Shown here piece after piece: positions 1 to 12,657 of a stretch of DNA of 64,000 nt; positions within the stretch are counted from its first letter, which is position 1, and each line of letters begins with the position of its first letter. Made by a program: the position numbers and the translations under genes. Below the pieces are notes generated by a model. That model was not told the origin of the DNA, did not search any database, and saw only the letters and a program-made list of their open reading frames with translations. Source of the stretch: Emydura subglobosa. Taxonomy: Eukaryota > Chordata > Testudines > Chelidae. The DNA lies in assembly GCA_007922225.1 (NCBI GenBank), contig ML679966.1:52539583-52603582 (forward strand), written 5' to 3'.

Positions 1-2
1 AC

Positions 3-317
3 TGGACTGGACTACTAAGCCCCAGGGACTGCGTAGAGCCTCCGGGCCACAGTGACTGGACTGAGCCCCCCAAGGTCCATGGGTGGGAGGTACACCCTGA
101 GGCCGGCCCTGACCTGGAGGAGCTGCCTGACACCAAGACCCTGGAGCCCTGTGACCTGGAGGAGCTGCCCTCTGCAGAGGAGCTCCCCAACTTGCCACCA
201 GTGGACGAAGAGGGACTGGTGAGCCTGCCATGTGCCGAATACCCCAGCGACCCCGCGGACATGGAAGACACAGGTACCTGGGGAATAGGGGGAGGAAGGG
301 CCCAGGGACAGCCATAG
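3..317 (+). CDS. Open frame entering from the left edge, acidic/proline-rich, exon-like
   Basis: The frame starting at base 3 is open from the window edge to a TAG at 315-317, with no in-frame ATG that looks like a natural start, so it would be the 3' part of a longer frame or exon. The translation is rich in Pro, Glu, Asp and Leu and repeats the phrase DLEELP (DLEELPDTK, then DLEELPSAEELP). A consensus-like splice donor ACAG/GTACCT lies at 272/273. If this is an exon, coding would stop there and the TAG would be irrelevant. I recognise no domain. It could be an exon of an unknown gene, a gag-like stretch of a retroelement, or chance openness in GC-rich DNA. Nothing downstream clearly continues it. 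Confidence 0.25.
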   Translation, partial: WTGLLSPRDCVEPPGHSDWTEPPKVHGWEVHPEAGPDLEELPDTKTLEPCDLEELPSAEELPNLPPVDEEGLVSLPCAEYPSDPADMEDTGTWGIGGGRAQGQP

Positions 318-642
318 CCAGTGGCTGAGTCAGGGACAAGACCCCCGTTGGCGTGTTGTGGCGGGAGCCCTGCTGACTCAGTGGCAAACGCCTTTGCCAC
401 AGCTAGGGCCGTGGGCTGGGACGCATGGGAGATGGGTGGGCCTGCGTCCCCCTCCCCGCTTCCCTAGACACCCCGGGAGAAAGTGTTCTCCCCTGGCTCT
501 ACAGACAGCGGATTCACTGTTTCCCTGTCTCACCCCACCTGGGGGTTGGAGACCAAAGACTGTGTACCGGCCTCGCCCTACCTAAGGGCCGAAGGCTATA
601 GAGTACTTGTTTGCCCGCCCTGCCTGAGGGCTGGGGCTAAGA

Positions 643-660
643 TTGGTGCCTAGGCACCAA
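643..660. repeat. Perfect 18-bp palindrome
   Basis: TTGGTGCCTAGGCACCAA equals its own reverse complement. It lies inside the GC-rich left block. It may be the dyad centre of a MITE or chance; no function is visible. Confidence 0.6.
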
Positions 661-884
661 ATTATTCCCCTTGTAGGAAGGCACTGTGGCCTTCCTCGGA
701 GCCTGGGCCTGAGGAAGGGCCACAACGCCCAGGCCATACAGGACCACCAGCCTACAGTAGTAATAGGATGAAGTCACCATGAGCGGGGCCTTCTGAACCT
801 GCAGGCTTGGCAACATTGGCCCTGTGTATGAAGAATCTTCCATTGCCTCAGCTCACATTACATCTGACAGAAACCCAGGCTCCT

Positions 885-954
885 GGGCCTGATCCAAAGC
901 TTATCGAAGTAAATGGAAAGACTGAAACTGACTACTGGGTTTAGATCAGGCCCT
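885..954. mobile_element. Short palindromic MITE (GGGCCTGATC ends)
   Basis: About 70 bp bounded by inverted ends: GGGCCTGATCCAAAG on the left, and AGGGCCTGATCTAAA as the reverse complement of the right end. They differ at one position over the 14-base core. Several similar palindromes occur in this window (17124, 28564, 46737, 51189). No clear target duplication is seen. Such elements are non-autonomous DNA transposons or relics of them. Confidence 0.6.
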
Positions 955-3549
955 CATGGTGTCACTAGCATGATAGTTAAAAGGGACATTCAAGATGTTA
1001 AAAAAAGAAAGGAATTTTGTAGACAAAATCAATTTAACCATACGTTTGCCTAAAATCTTTAGTTTCTTTAGCTTTAATAGGGTCTACAGTTCTGTGCACT
1101 GTAAGCAAAGGATGAATGGAGGATAATTGCCAGTGGTAGTTAATGCTTCATTTACAAAAACCTCTTGTGTTTTACATTATAAATGGAGCCATTGGTAAAG
1201 AGTGTCATGTGAGTGGTTCATTTTGTCATTCTAGATACTATTTTCATGTTGAAAAGATAATTTGGATTTATAAATGTCAAAATCTTAGTTCTGAATGGGC
1301 TTGGATCTGTTATTGCCAGATGTTTTCCTCCTCCATTGGCTAGTGAACAGAGTTGTGCTATTTTGCGATTCTGAACAATGCATCACACTCATATTCAGAG
1401 CAGACCTGCCATTTTGGGTGAGTACAATACTTTGACTGACACATTAATAGATAGCTCTACATGTTGGCTCTGTTGGCCTCTAAGGCACAATTTAAAACAA
1501 GGCAACTCACAATGAGATTTTGTTTACAATCTGTTCAGAAAGAAACGCAAGATATGCATGAATGCTAAACACATTTTTTCAGTAATATTTAGGTTTCTAA
1601 GATGCAGAATTAGACATTTGTGTTTATTTTAGTAAACTTTTGCTACAATGAGATAATTAATCAGTATTCAAAGGCATGATAAAAACCAAGCAGAGTTTCT
1701 GATAGTGGCTGCTTAAAGCAGATTTAAAAAAGCTTTTCGTTTTATGCTGTGATTTTGCAGAACATGAAAAAATAATAATTGATTTCAACCTGATCTAGAG
1801 TTTGATATGCTATTGTCTTGGGGCAAATCTAGAATCCTGTCTTGGACTACTATAACAGGGCAGGCTCCTTCCTTGTGTTGAGATGCTTCACAAACAGCCC
1901 TGGACACCTTTGGTTGGTTATTACCTCAAGTGTTTTTATTTTTTTAAATTACTTTCACAAAACCACCCTCACAATCCCGCATGGCTAGTCTATTTACAGG
2001 TTTTCCTAATCCTCATACCTTTCTCCAGGGAGAGACAGCAAAAGAGACCTCAGCACTCTGAGGCTTTTCTTCTTCTGGGCTCTGCTAGCCTCCCCCTTTT
2101 GCACTTCCTTCTCATGCTTTTAACTTACCACCCCCGCTGGTGGAATAATTAGTTCCTTAGCTCATCAACCCCCTGCTTAGACAATTAATAACTTTTCCTC
2201 CATCAAGCCTTTCCTTGTGGAGCTAATTAATTAATAAGTGATCAGAATTAAGAATTAATAAATGATCAGAATGCTGGGTCAGCAACTGGCTCTCAGCATA
2301 GTCACAACTGAACTGATGCACAAGAGTTAAGAGAAAACAATCCCTTTCCCCAAGGCCTGGATGTCTGTGGAGCCATTCCATGGAGGCTGCTAGAGCCCAA
2401 TGGATTGAAAGGTCTCCATGGGCATTTATATGGTTGTGCTACTTTAGGGAGACGGTAAGAGCATCTTCATAGCTTGTCCTGCAATTCCACCTAAAGCCTG
2501 TCTATGTCCCTCCCACACCTTGCATGCTGGTGTGCCATGAAAATGGTGCACACACACACACCCACTTGAGCCCCCAAAGGCAGTCTCCCATTCCTCCAGG
2601 GTGCCTTTGTGACTATGAAGGCACAGGCAGTATTATCCCCCTTAGAGGTTGTTTAGATAGTTCTATTCTAATCTAGATTATGGACTAAAGGTTCAAATTC
2701 TCTGCTTAGTTACCTTTAGTTGTCTGGACATCAGACATAAATTAGAGCAGGACTTAGGCATTCTGGCAATTTGGAACAACTGAGCTGGCACAACTTTTTC
2801 CTCCAGTCATGTTCTGTCCACCAGGGGGCTATAAAGGAAGGGGTTTAGAAAAACCTGTATGGTGGCTCCGCTCCACCTGGTAAGCAATTAGTCATAGCAA
2901 GGCAGAGGATGTTGCTCACAACACAGATGGACAAGTCTCATGAAAGATAATACTTACTGCCTAATGTTTGCCAGTTAAAATAGAGTATTGTGTATATGGC
3001 ATTAATTTTTGCCATCCCATAAGCAACCTCAGCCATACTATATGCATCTTGCCAATGAATTGGACCAGTTGATTGATGTGGGGAAAAAAAAAAAAAAGAG
3101 TACAAAGACAAATTTACCAATCCAGACGAAACTAAACTAAAAGCTAAAGCCAAGAACTACAGGATGCTAAAACACAGGCTGTAGAAACCAGAATTATGAT
3201 TGCATGACAGCTGTTAGATCACTTGAGGAACAATGAACCAGTGAGGACATCTGTGTATGTAGAGGAGAGCCAGTAAGGCTACCAGAATTCAGAAGAGAAA
3301 GAGAGTAAAGAAGAATAAATTTTAAAAAAATCACCAGCTGCATGGGAACAAGTTGGAACCACAAGGGTGAGACATCCATCACTTAATGAGAATCAGATTA
3401 AAGAGTTTAAGTGGCTAGAAGGGTAAGAATCAGAGAGAAAACCTGAGTCAAATAACTGAGCCAAAAATTGGAAAGATCACCCTACCTGCTTACTGAGCAG
3501 AAGGCCAGAAAATGCTCCAGATCTATAATCTGCAGGAGAAAAAAAAAGA
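955..3549. other. AT-rich DNA, no gene recognised
   Basis: Only short chance ORFs (up to about 89 codons) are present, none with a recognisable domain. A short CA run sits near 2550-2561. A motif resembling a TATA box (CTATAAAGG) occurs near 2829-2837 inside repeat-like sequence, but nothing connects it to a gene. The stretch could be intronic or intergenic. Confidence 0.5.
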
Positions 3550-4410
3550 GAGAGCTGATAAAAATGCCTCCCAGCCACTTCAACAGGTGGGGAACTTGAT
3601 GGAACCAGTGGTGAAAGGGTGACAGGGTCAGTAGCCATGGAGGGAGACACTTACTAAGGGGACAATAGATAGCACCTCCCTCTGGGAGTCATTGGCCAGC
3701 TGGGAGAGAGTGGTGCTGATCGGCCAGCATTCCCCAACTCCCATGATTTAGCCTAGCGCAGGAATCCACGGGAGCATCCTCTCCTACCCACCTGAATTAG
3801 GAATGGGAACTGAGCCATACAAATGCTACAGGTCTAACCAATTGCCTGCTTAGGTGGTCAGGAAAGGCGTTTTTCTCCCATGGACCAATTGGCAGAGGAT
3901 CAGGGAGTTTATTGCCTTTTTTGAAGCACCTTCAAGCCACAGTGGGTTGAGTAGGAATGAGCTTAGTACCTGAGGTACTGGATGGAATTGTTTGTTCGTT
4001 GCAACTTGTGCCCAGTTTCCAGTGTGGTTAAGATAATAAAATGAACGGTTCACAGAGATAAACAACCTGGGATTTTGGAAATGGGCTTTGGACTCATGTG
4101 ATAAGGTGAAACCTTGTGGCCCTTGGAGGCCAAGGTCTTCACTGTACAGCACCTCTGTCCCCCTTGCAGGGGGAAGGGTGCTTGGACTCAGAGCTGAGCC
4201 CTGGGGGGGTGGGCTGAGGAGAACCTACCTCATGTTATGGGTTATGAGATAAGGAGCCCTGTAGCTCCTGCACTGGAACCAATTAAATGCCTATTAAAGG
4301 AGAGTATGGGTGATGAGTGGGTAGTGCCCCATCTGTGTTAAAGTTTAATAAAAATTGCAGACTGCCATTTAACTCCATACATCTGTCCTCATTTTGTCAC
4401 GGTGTCCACC
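3550..4410 (+). mobile_element. LTR-retrotransposon-like remnant, 3' portion
   Basis: The stretch is richer in GC than its flanks. It ends with a polyadenylation-like segment: AATAAA inside GTTTAATAAAAATTGC near 4344-4360, followed by TGTCACGGTGTCC at 4396-4408. That layout resembles the R/U5 end of an LTR. The minus-strand 100-codon frame at 3850-4152 has no recognisable domain and is probably fortuitous. No intact LTR pair, primer-binding site or protein is visible. Boundaries are approximate and the class (gypsy or retrovirus-like) is undetermined. Confidence 0.35.
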
Positions 4411-7400
4411 TCAATCTATCTTGTCTCATAAAAGTTCTACATTGTACTCAAAATCTTTAAACAACAATCTTAAATTAAACCCTAGTTCTTGTGAAATAGT
4501 ATGTTATAACTATAATTCCAGTCCATAGTTATGAGAATTTATGAAAAAGTGTTTAATTAATTTGTAGGAAAACCGTAAATAAACCATATGGCATGAGAAA
4601 ATATATAATGTGTTTATATAATGTGTTTCAAGGATACATCTATTATTTTTAAGATAAATTAGGGTCTGTGGCAAATAATTGCTTTTCCTGAGACTTCGGT
4701 TCACACAAAGAAGGAAATACTGGAAAGAAATTGCCATATACTTATATATTTTGATTTTCACATCCTATTCAGTTGTAAAGGAACACAGTATTCTAATGAG
4801 AATGTGATTAGGTTGCTCTATGAACATTTCTAACTGTGAAACAATAATGCTGTAGTAAGAAATTGTTTCAAGGAACTTGCTGAAAAGAGAAAATTGGAAG
4901 GAGTTTTGAAGGGCAAGAGAGAGACTTGCTTATTGCATAAATTTTCTTTTCAACAGGTTAAGAACTTACTTACAGTCTATAAACTAAGATGAAGAATTTG
5001 GTGAGATATGGTAACCATTCACAGGGGCATACACAGAAATAAAAATTTGGCTGATTTCAGAGGGGCACATTCTGTGCCCCCACAGAGCCCCGTGGGCTGG
5101 AGAAGTTATCTCCTACCCCAGAGGAGCTTGCATTCCCTGTCCCAGCCCCAGAGGAGTTCTGTGCCCCTGTTGATTGGGGGGGGAGGGGGCTATGTCCTGG
5201 CTTGCTCCCATTCGTGCATGCCCCTGACCATTCAGAAACATCTGGAGGGTGTGAACAACGCAAAGGAGAAAAATGGTAGAGGGGAATTCCAAAGGAATAA
5301 AGTGATTCATTTATTAAGATACTTTTGGCTATCAGATTTTGAAATGGTCTCCTATGAGAAATTGTATTTGTATATGGGAAGTTATTCATAACTGTGGATA
5401 ACGCACTGACACCAATACTATGGGGAAAACTAGCAGAGGGATGACCTGTCTGACCAAATGGATCTCTTCTCTACTTTCTAGTATTACAAAATCTGTGGAG
5501 ATTTTAAAGCTAGAAAAAGCAGGAAAAGACAGTTTTATAGCTCTGATTTAGCAAAGCTCGTAAGCACATACTACTTTGTAAGCACATGCTTAAATCCCAT
5601 TGACTTCAGTTAATGAGTTATTCACCATTCAGCCAGTGCTCCTGATAAAACTCCCCTAAGTGCTGGCTCCCACACAATTCCTTGAGTTAGGAGCCAGGAG
5701 GAAAAAGGCAAGCCACAATGGGAGATCACAACAGAAGTAAGGCATACCTGGCCTGGAATTCACAGTGAGTAAGAGAGAGAAGGTAGTGGTGATGATGATA
5801 GCGATGGTGGCAGGGTGTTTGAAGCTATAACCTGTTGGATCAGAGGCATCCTCTACAGCCCATTAGGATTATGGTGCAAAATTCAGCAAAACATAAGATT
5901 TCCACATTTCAACCATTTGTTACAATTTTCGCTGCTTGTATTACACATTGGGAAGGCTAAAGGTTGAGAAGTATGACCCCAGGCATACTTACACCCAAAT
6001 GTTTGGAAATAAAATGGATTGTAAACAGCAGTGAAATTAATTGATGTATTTTAAATGCAAGAATGTTTCCAAATACCTTGTTTTATTTGCCTGGCACTAC
6101 TAATAACATTTCATTTCCTACATTATTAACAACATCTCCAATTTTCAGAAATGAATAAAAATACAATATACATTTGACTATTTAAACTGTTATTTGCATT
6201 TCACTCAGCTTGCATAGTGACAATGAAACAATTTTCACTTTTGTTCACGGTTGTTTTCACAACAAGGTTCTCAGTGGTGCATTGATTTGTGCTGTAAACA
6301 TGGCAAGGAAATTATTTACTAACAACGAACGTTACCAGTGGAAAATAAAGAAAGCAAAAATCATGGTAACATTTCTATCTGAAGCAATACTTTGTTGTGA
6401 TCTGCTCTGCATACTATAGATAATGTTGAATATGCATATTAATGAAACAGGTTGATATTTACACTGGAGACCATAATATTATATATGCTTGCAGCCATTT
6501 GAATTCAGTCCCTAAGGACTAAAAAAACCCTTTTTCCTCTGGATCTTTTCCAGCCTGAATATTTTATTACATTTCTTAATTTAAACTACAAAACTTCTAT
6601 CAAAAATAATCATTTCTAATTAAGCTCTGGAAGAAATTGAGTTTATCTGCTGAAGTGTTATGGATATTTTACATGGTTCTCCAGTTCCTTTGGGCTATGA
6701 CTTTATATAAATGGATCGCATTTCTTTTCCAAGTGATCATTGCTAACTGCTGTTCCTGCATGCCATAATGATGTATGCTTGTAACGGTATAATTTCAAAG
6801 GTTATACTCCGCAAAATATAAATATGGCCATTAGAAACTGTGCAATTTAATGTAAATCACAGCTAAAACATTCTCATTTTCAGCTTTTTCTCTCTATTTC
6901 AACACTTGTGTTCATTAAGGAATTAGTTACCTTATAAAAAGTGCTCGAACAATATTTTTTTCTTTAGAAAAAGAAACAATATATACTGAGATTCATTATA
7001 TCCTACAGCCCTGCAGTACTGTTCTTGAAACCTCTTTCCCTGATAGACATTAATGAAAAGATTTGTTTACCTGTCCTGAGTTGCTTACCTTTTTACATTT
7101 ATTATCAGTCTACTGTATTTTTAGGGTTGCTCTCAGTGTAATGGCTGAGTGATATTATGTCTTGGCATTGATTGTGTTTACTACAGCGGAAAAACAGTTT
7201 CAGGGGAAATTGCAAAGCTTGCTGTTCCAAAAGATTCTAAATGGACACATTTTTGCAGGTTTTTTTATAATATTTTTAATGTTTTTTTAAAAAATAAATA
7301 TACTTTTTTATTGAGATCGTGTTTGAAATAGTTATAGAACATCTGCATTTACCAAGAATCATGATTAAACTTGTAATCATTTCGGACACTATCGATACAA

Positions 7401-7417
7401 AAATTCAATAAAAAATA
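4411..7417. other. AT-rich DNA without recognised gene; GC patch at 5.06-5.24 kb
   Basis: Most of this is AT-rich single-copy-looking sequence. At 5060-5240 there is a GC-rich patch starting with a perfect hairpin, GGGGCACA-TTC-TGTGCCCC (about 5061-5079). It is open in overlapping frames on both strands (127 and 110 codons), which is typical of GC-rich non-coding DNA. No domain or splice structure supports an exon. Confidence 0.45.
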
Positions 7418-7546
7418 GTGACCTTTTTTTTTTTTTTTTGGAAAATGCTGAAAATGGAAAATTTTCCAGTGAAAAATTGTCCTTTTTTCCAAATATGGAA
7501 ATTTTCACAAAACACCAAACTGCAACTTTTTTTGACCAGCTCTAGT
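7418..7546. mobile_element. A/T-rich MITE fragment with GACCAGCTCTA end
   Basis: A T-run followed by alternating AAAATTTTCCAGTGAAAAATT-type sequence ends in GACCAGCTCTA at 7534-7544. The same terminal motif (AGAGYTGGT as reverse complement) bounds the element at 40940-41166 and begins the fragment at 48363, so this is one family with three copies here. The left end is not identified. Non-autonomous DNA transposon by appearance. Confidence 0.45.
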
Positions 7547-7566
7547 GTTTATATTTTAATCATTGT

Positions 7567-7630
7567 AATACTCATACATTGTAAGGCCATAAGGAACCAT
7601 TGTGATCATCAAGTCTGATCTCCTGTATGA
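7567..7630 (-). mobile_element. CR1-like LINE 3'-end fragment, antisense
   Basis: The segment reading AAGGCCATAAGGAACCAT, then GTGATCATCAAGTCTGA and CTCCTGTAT is the antisense 3' tail of a reptilian CR1-related LINE (consensus phrase: ...GGGACCAT..TGATCATCTAGTCTGACCTCCTG). Only the terminal tens of bases remain. 5' truncation is the rule for this family. Confidence 0.55.
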
Positions 7631-7640
7631 ATATGCAATA

Positions 7641-8389
7641 TCTTTTTTAAAAAAATATAAATCCCCCCACCAAAATAATGTATTTTGTCACTAGTTTGCA
7701 AAGAAACAACATGTATATCTGTAACATCATTAAGTAAGGATTTTAAAATATAACATCAAAACTTGCTGTTTTTTCCCCCCAACTATTTTTAACGATTCAT
7801 AAAGACCCTGTGTGACATCCTGAGGGTATTCAAGGATGTCAAAGCTTTGATAACATTAGTATTAGCCAGATAAGTGAATTTATCTGTCCACTGGGAAAAA
7901 ACCAACCAATCAAGTCTATGATCCAGCAGTAAGAACTTATGAGAAGAATCTACTATGGCACATACAACACAATGTGCACAATGCAGATATTTATTTACAA
8001 GGGCTTTATATCCTGGCTATATACAGAGATACCAATCAATCAATGTTTTTCTGCCTGAAGTTGGGGGAGACAGAGGGAGACATGGATATTCACAGGTGTG
8101 AACTTACAGTAGGATTTTCAAAAACTTTGAACTGTGTCACTGAAGTCAAGGGGATTGTATACCTTATATCACTCACTTTCCCCACTGATAAAGTCATCTG
8201 CTCAATTCTGCTGATACCATCCACTGCTATAGTAACAAGTGTAGTATACATCCCATATACTAGGTGCTGTTCACATGACCAATTTACATGGATTTGGTGG
8301 GAGAATGAGGTGGGAATAATACTTCCCTGTCTCTGTGGTATTTAAAGCATTCTTTTCCTGACCCTTCCACCATCCCTGCCCCTTCCCCC

Positions 8390-8428
<39 letters not shown>

Positions 8429-11190
8429 CCAGACTGCAAGATCAGGCCCAGAGTCAAGATAAACAATGTATGTTTGATGGCCACTCAAAAGCCTGAAACC
8501 TGTGTTACTGATCTACTGTAACAAGTATGTCATCTCCTGAATCACCAATACCATATCTTGCAGGACCTGATTTTTTCCTGAGGACTTCTGTTCTAAGTAC
8601 TGATTCATCCCAAACCTGCTTAGTTCGTGAGTGTGAACAGGTGCGCAACACTGCAGAAAACATCCCTTTACCTTTGTCCCATGCCTATTTCAATTAAGGT
8701 GATGATCAAACTCGCCACTGAGTTATGTTTTGTTTTTCTGTCATGGTAAATTTGCTTTTCAAAAGCAAGAATTTTTTTGTTTTGTTTTGTTTGTTTGGTG
8801 TTTTAGATTGTTACTAACCCAAGAATTGAAAAAATATATGGAAACTGGGTAGCTGAGAACAAGGAACAGGAAGCTTTAAGTTTTAAGACATTTTAAAGTA
8901 AATGCCACAGAGAAATCCACATAAAGTGATGTACCTAGTGACATGCACCAATATTTTTTAAAATGTAGCTTAAACTAAAATTGAAAATTATCATAAGATA
9001 TAAAGATAAATTATCTTTCCTACCATGTGCAATGCTTTTCACAATGCAGTAAATTTCAATGAATTGAAACATATCTATATCCACTCTTTTCTTCAGTCTG
9101 TGTGAAATGCTGTATTATTTCAATGTAGTGTAACTTTTTCCAGGCTTCTCCAGATAAAATTATTGAATTTACATCTGTGCTGTAAATAAAGTAAAACAGC
9201 AAAATATTCCTAGTTATGTTGTGTGAGAAAACAGTTCTTTTGTGCTTTCTTTACTAGAAAAATCAGTATACAATACAGTATTCATGTTTGCAATCCAAAT
9301 TCAGGTAATAATACCACACTATATTCTATGTTTGTTTTTAGTGCAGTGATGGAGTTGGAGATATAATTGTTCCTAAACATTGTATAATTATTTTTAGATT
9401 AGCTAAATATTAAATTATATTGCTTGAATTTGTTAACTATTATGCCTTTCATCTGAAAACTGAGAATTTGAAGCAAACCTCAAACTCTTTTAATACTCTG
9501 ATAAAATAGGATTTTATATTTACAGTAAACCCAGTAGTCTTTATTCAGTGTTTGCACATCACCTATCAAAATAGGGGAGGTCCAATTCTGATTGAGTCCT
9601 CAAAGTGCTATAATCACATTAATTTTCGTTTTACTAATCGATGAACACATTAATTCTCACCAAAACAGTTGCTGTTTTACCTCATTTCTCAGCAAAATAT
9701 TAATGGCAGAGTGATGTAATGAAGTCTTATGATATTAAGACACCAATACATTTAAACTTATGATTGTACCTATTCTGTATCATTAAATATTTAATAAATA
9801 ATTACAACTAAACAATGACCCCACAAAATCAACAAAAGAAGGACCGTTTGTGATGTATAGCTCAAACATCAGATATTTGTATCATTTGTTCACATTTACT
9901 AATTCTGCAAATTTGATGCTAGACTGGAGATAATCCGCCCTGAGCAACGGGCAGCAAATTGCTGTGTTGTTCCTTGAGCAGCTAAGAAGGTTCGACCCAT
10001 TTCCCTTCCACTCCTTCTGTCCATGGAGATGGGTGAGAAGGGGCTCAGCAGAGCTTGCTTCAGCTCCCTTACTGCTAGCTGTGATGTGGGTTACACAGGT
10101 AGCAAATGCCCCTTTATGCCCCGGCATCACTGTTAGCCAAGCAACAATTTGGCCCCTGATATGCCACCAAAGATATCTACAGTTATTAGTATGATTAGCA
10201 AGGTTCTTCTACTAGTCTATTTCACCCCAGGGAGTCTAAAGAAAAATCATTAATTCCTACATCTGAGGATGGGAAGGCTGAAGGAAATGATTTTTATACT
10301 GGTACCTATATTTTTATGTTCTTGTTGTTTAAACTATAAAATATAAATGCTATTTTTTCCAAGCTACTAATCAATAAGACTCATACCCCTGGAAATTTCA
10401 TATCAGGACTATTACTCTATACATTTCTATCTGCTTTCTCATCAGGCTTTTTCATAAACCCTTTCAGAGATCTGTTGTTCATCATTGGATTCTCAGTAGC
10501 AAGATTTTTCCATTTAGAATTTTTTTTTTGTAAAAGCATAGATGTTAGCTTTCATTCAGTTCACACATTGTTTTACCTTGACTGACAGTCCTTTTCTCAT
10601 ATCAAAAGTTCTCTCTTGTTCCTATCTAGTAATCAAAGCCCCAAGAAATACCAAAATTGACTCAAATGAGCCTTACATGTAGTACTACCTAATTATTTCA
10701 AAAATAGCGAACAAGTTAGCCTGAGGCAGCTGGAGTGAATGTTATACATTTGCTGCCAAAGTTACTGAGCCAGATCTTTTGCTACGGACAAGGAGAGTCT
10801 AAGCCAAAGAAGGTGTGCTAAGTTTGTGAGAAGCTGCCATTTGAAATCTCTCAAATTCTGGAGCTGCTGTGTGCCTGTCTGGTCCCTAAATGTAAGTGAG
10901 AGCTGCTCTGGTTTATGCAGGCTCTGACTTCCCTAAGGGGCTGAAACCATGGCCAGGCAGGAATCCGCATAATAAAGGGATACCCTTCTTATATTCCTTT
11001 CCTCCAGTCATGCACTAACTCCAGTGGCAGGGATAGAGATGCTGTATCGTTAGAGGATCCTTTTCCCACTGGACTGATTCTCCTGGGGTCATCAGAGATG
11101 CTGGCTCTATCACCAGATTCTCCTTCTTGAAGAGGTGCAAGGCAGAACTATCACACTGTGTCATCTCCCTTCTAGTCAATAATTTACTTT
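7641..11190. other. AT-rich DNA, no gene recognised
   Basis: No coding or RNA gene is supported. Overlapping short frames on both strands around 9.88-10.19 kb have no domain and no splice context. The stretch at 10.78-11.17 kb is less AT-rich and may be an old repeat, but I cannot assign it. The C/T tract inside this region has its own entry. Confidence 0.45.
8385..8425 (+). repeat. C13-T28 homopolymer tract
   Basis: A run of 13 C is followed directly by about 28 T. It is a pure pyrimidine strand, prone to length variation and sequencing error. The minus-strand frame across it (poly-Lys/Gly) is an artefact. Confidence 0.9.
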
Positions 11191-11194
11191 CAGC

Positions 11195-11620
11195 ACATCG
11201 TATTACCGTCTCTCCTTTAGCCAGTTACTTATTCACCTAACAATTCTTGTACTGATTCTCCATCTATCCCAATTTAATTGAATTTCCCATGTGGTACCAT
11301 GTCAAATGCTTTTCTGAAGTCCCAATATATGAGATTTTTAAAAAATCAGTTATATTTTCAAAGATGAAAATATTATGATCTATCTTTGGTAAATCAATGT
11401 TGCATCACATTCCCTTTACCATTTACCGCCATGAGTTTAATTATTCTTTCCTTCAAAATTTGTTCTAAATCCTTGCATACTATTGAGGTCAGACTGTTAG
11501 GTCTGTAATTGTCCAGATCATTCCCCCCTTTCTTAAGTATAGGTACAGTGTTAGCTAGTCTAGAAAAAAATGCCTCAAATAAACATTGATATTATCCATC
11601 AAAATTTGAAAAAAAAAATC
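11195..11620 (-). pseudogene. LINE reverse transcriptase fragment (CR1/L2-like)
   Basis: Read on the minus strand, this encodes a decayed part of a non-LTR retrotransposon reverse transcriptase. The clearest match is at 11323-11288: WDFRKAFDMVPH, the RT block usually written YLDFSKAFDTVPH, which carries the first catalytic Asp. Upstream on the same strand (around 11520-11430) lies a counterpart of NYRPVSLTSVVCK, written NYRPNSLTSIVCK here. Frameshifts and stops are present, so it is not functional. About 80 bp overlap the plus-strand LINE fragment ending near 23930 (both carry TTGAAGGAAAGAATAATTAA), so both copies belong to one family. The 5' and 3' parts are missing. Confidence 0.75.
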
Positions 11621-12657
11621 TAGTTCTGCCATGCCTACTGACAATGCAAGAATGACCAATGGTGAAAGTAGATCTAGGATCCACTGTATCAATGTTTGAG
11701 GACAAAATAAATTTAGTGTTTTACTAGGACAATGATAGCTTGCCCTATCAGCTAGTCAGCTTTTTCTCAGAAATCTGAAAGTCTTTTATGTATTGTAATT
11801 TACTTCTTGGCAATGAAAATACTTTGTTTCTATAATTCTTGCTGTTCTACTATTTTAGGGGCCTGATTATGTACAGTATATTTGCACAGGTGAACAAACA
11901 TCACATAATTTTAGCCTTTGACCATCACAGTATACAGGATTGAACTGTATTAGTCTATACTTATGTAGTACAAAAACCTTTGCACAATAAAACTATTGTA
12001 ATTGAAAATGTAATTCACAGTGTTGCATACTAAAAGTACGTGCAGTGGAAAGGGCTCATTTTAAATTGGTGGACAAGTAATCTTATTTTAAAAATGATTA
12101 CAATATTTAGTTTAGAGAAACAAGACATGGTAAATCAGATTTACTGCTTTTTCTAACTGCCAACCCGGGGATGTGGCTCCCAATACTTAGTAAGACTGTT
12201 TCTTTCAGATACTTGTGGTGATTTTGCTTGGTTTTAATCACGGTGTCCCCTAAAGTATTAACCTTGGCTATATTGTTATTAAGGAAAGGAAAACAAGCAA
12301 ACCAACAGAAGTGACAAACAATTGATAAACTGGTTACTTCTATTATATTCTCTTCTGTATTCCTGTCAAGAGGGAAAGTGGTGGGGCTTTTAACATAGAA
12401 TACACCATTTAGTGTGGACTACTCTAGAGGCATTTTGTTTGGTAAGTTAAGACCAAAGGATATAGTTACCCAAAAACTATTGAGAGTCCAGTTTTAGTAT
12501 TTCAGAGATCTTTAATAACTGTTTATGGATAGGCAAAATAACTAGTTTCAGAGAAAACGAGACCTGTCCAGTTTATCATTAATAACAAGGCAGTTTATAA
12601 TTAGGCAAGATGAGCAATCAGAACTAAATCATATGAAATAAAAATATTTTAATCAGT

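Larger units (their letters stand above)
1..870 (+). repeat. GC-rich block, probably a retroelement remnant or unknown gene edge
   Basis: This block is clearly more GC-rich than the AT-rich DNA that follows. It contains a long open frame at its left edge (separate entry) and a perfect 18-bp palindrome at 643-660. I find no LTR ends, target duplication or recognisable protein domain. The texture is like that of multicopy GC-rich repeats in turtle genomes, which is family impression and not proof. The right boundary near 870, where composition changes, is approximate. Confidence 0.35.

Noticed and set aside
3850..4152. 100-codon minus-strand frame, possible env-like fragment
   Set aside because: No cysteine pattern, cleavage motif or hydrophobic anchor; the plus strand looks like an LTR-type region instead.
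5008..5391. Overlapping 127- and 110-codon frames on both strands
   Set aside because: Both strands are open in a GC-rich patch with a hairpin, there is no domain, and no splice or promoter context.
7974..8345. 123-codon plus-strand frame
   Set aside because: No domain, biased toward hydrophobic residues as expected from AT-rich DNA, and no splice sites or start context that would support a gene.
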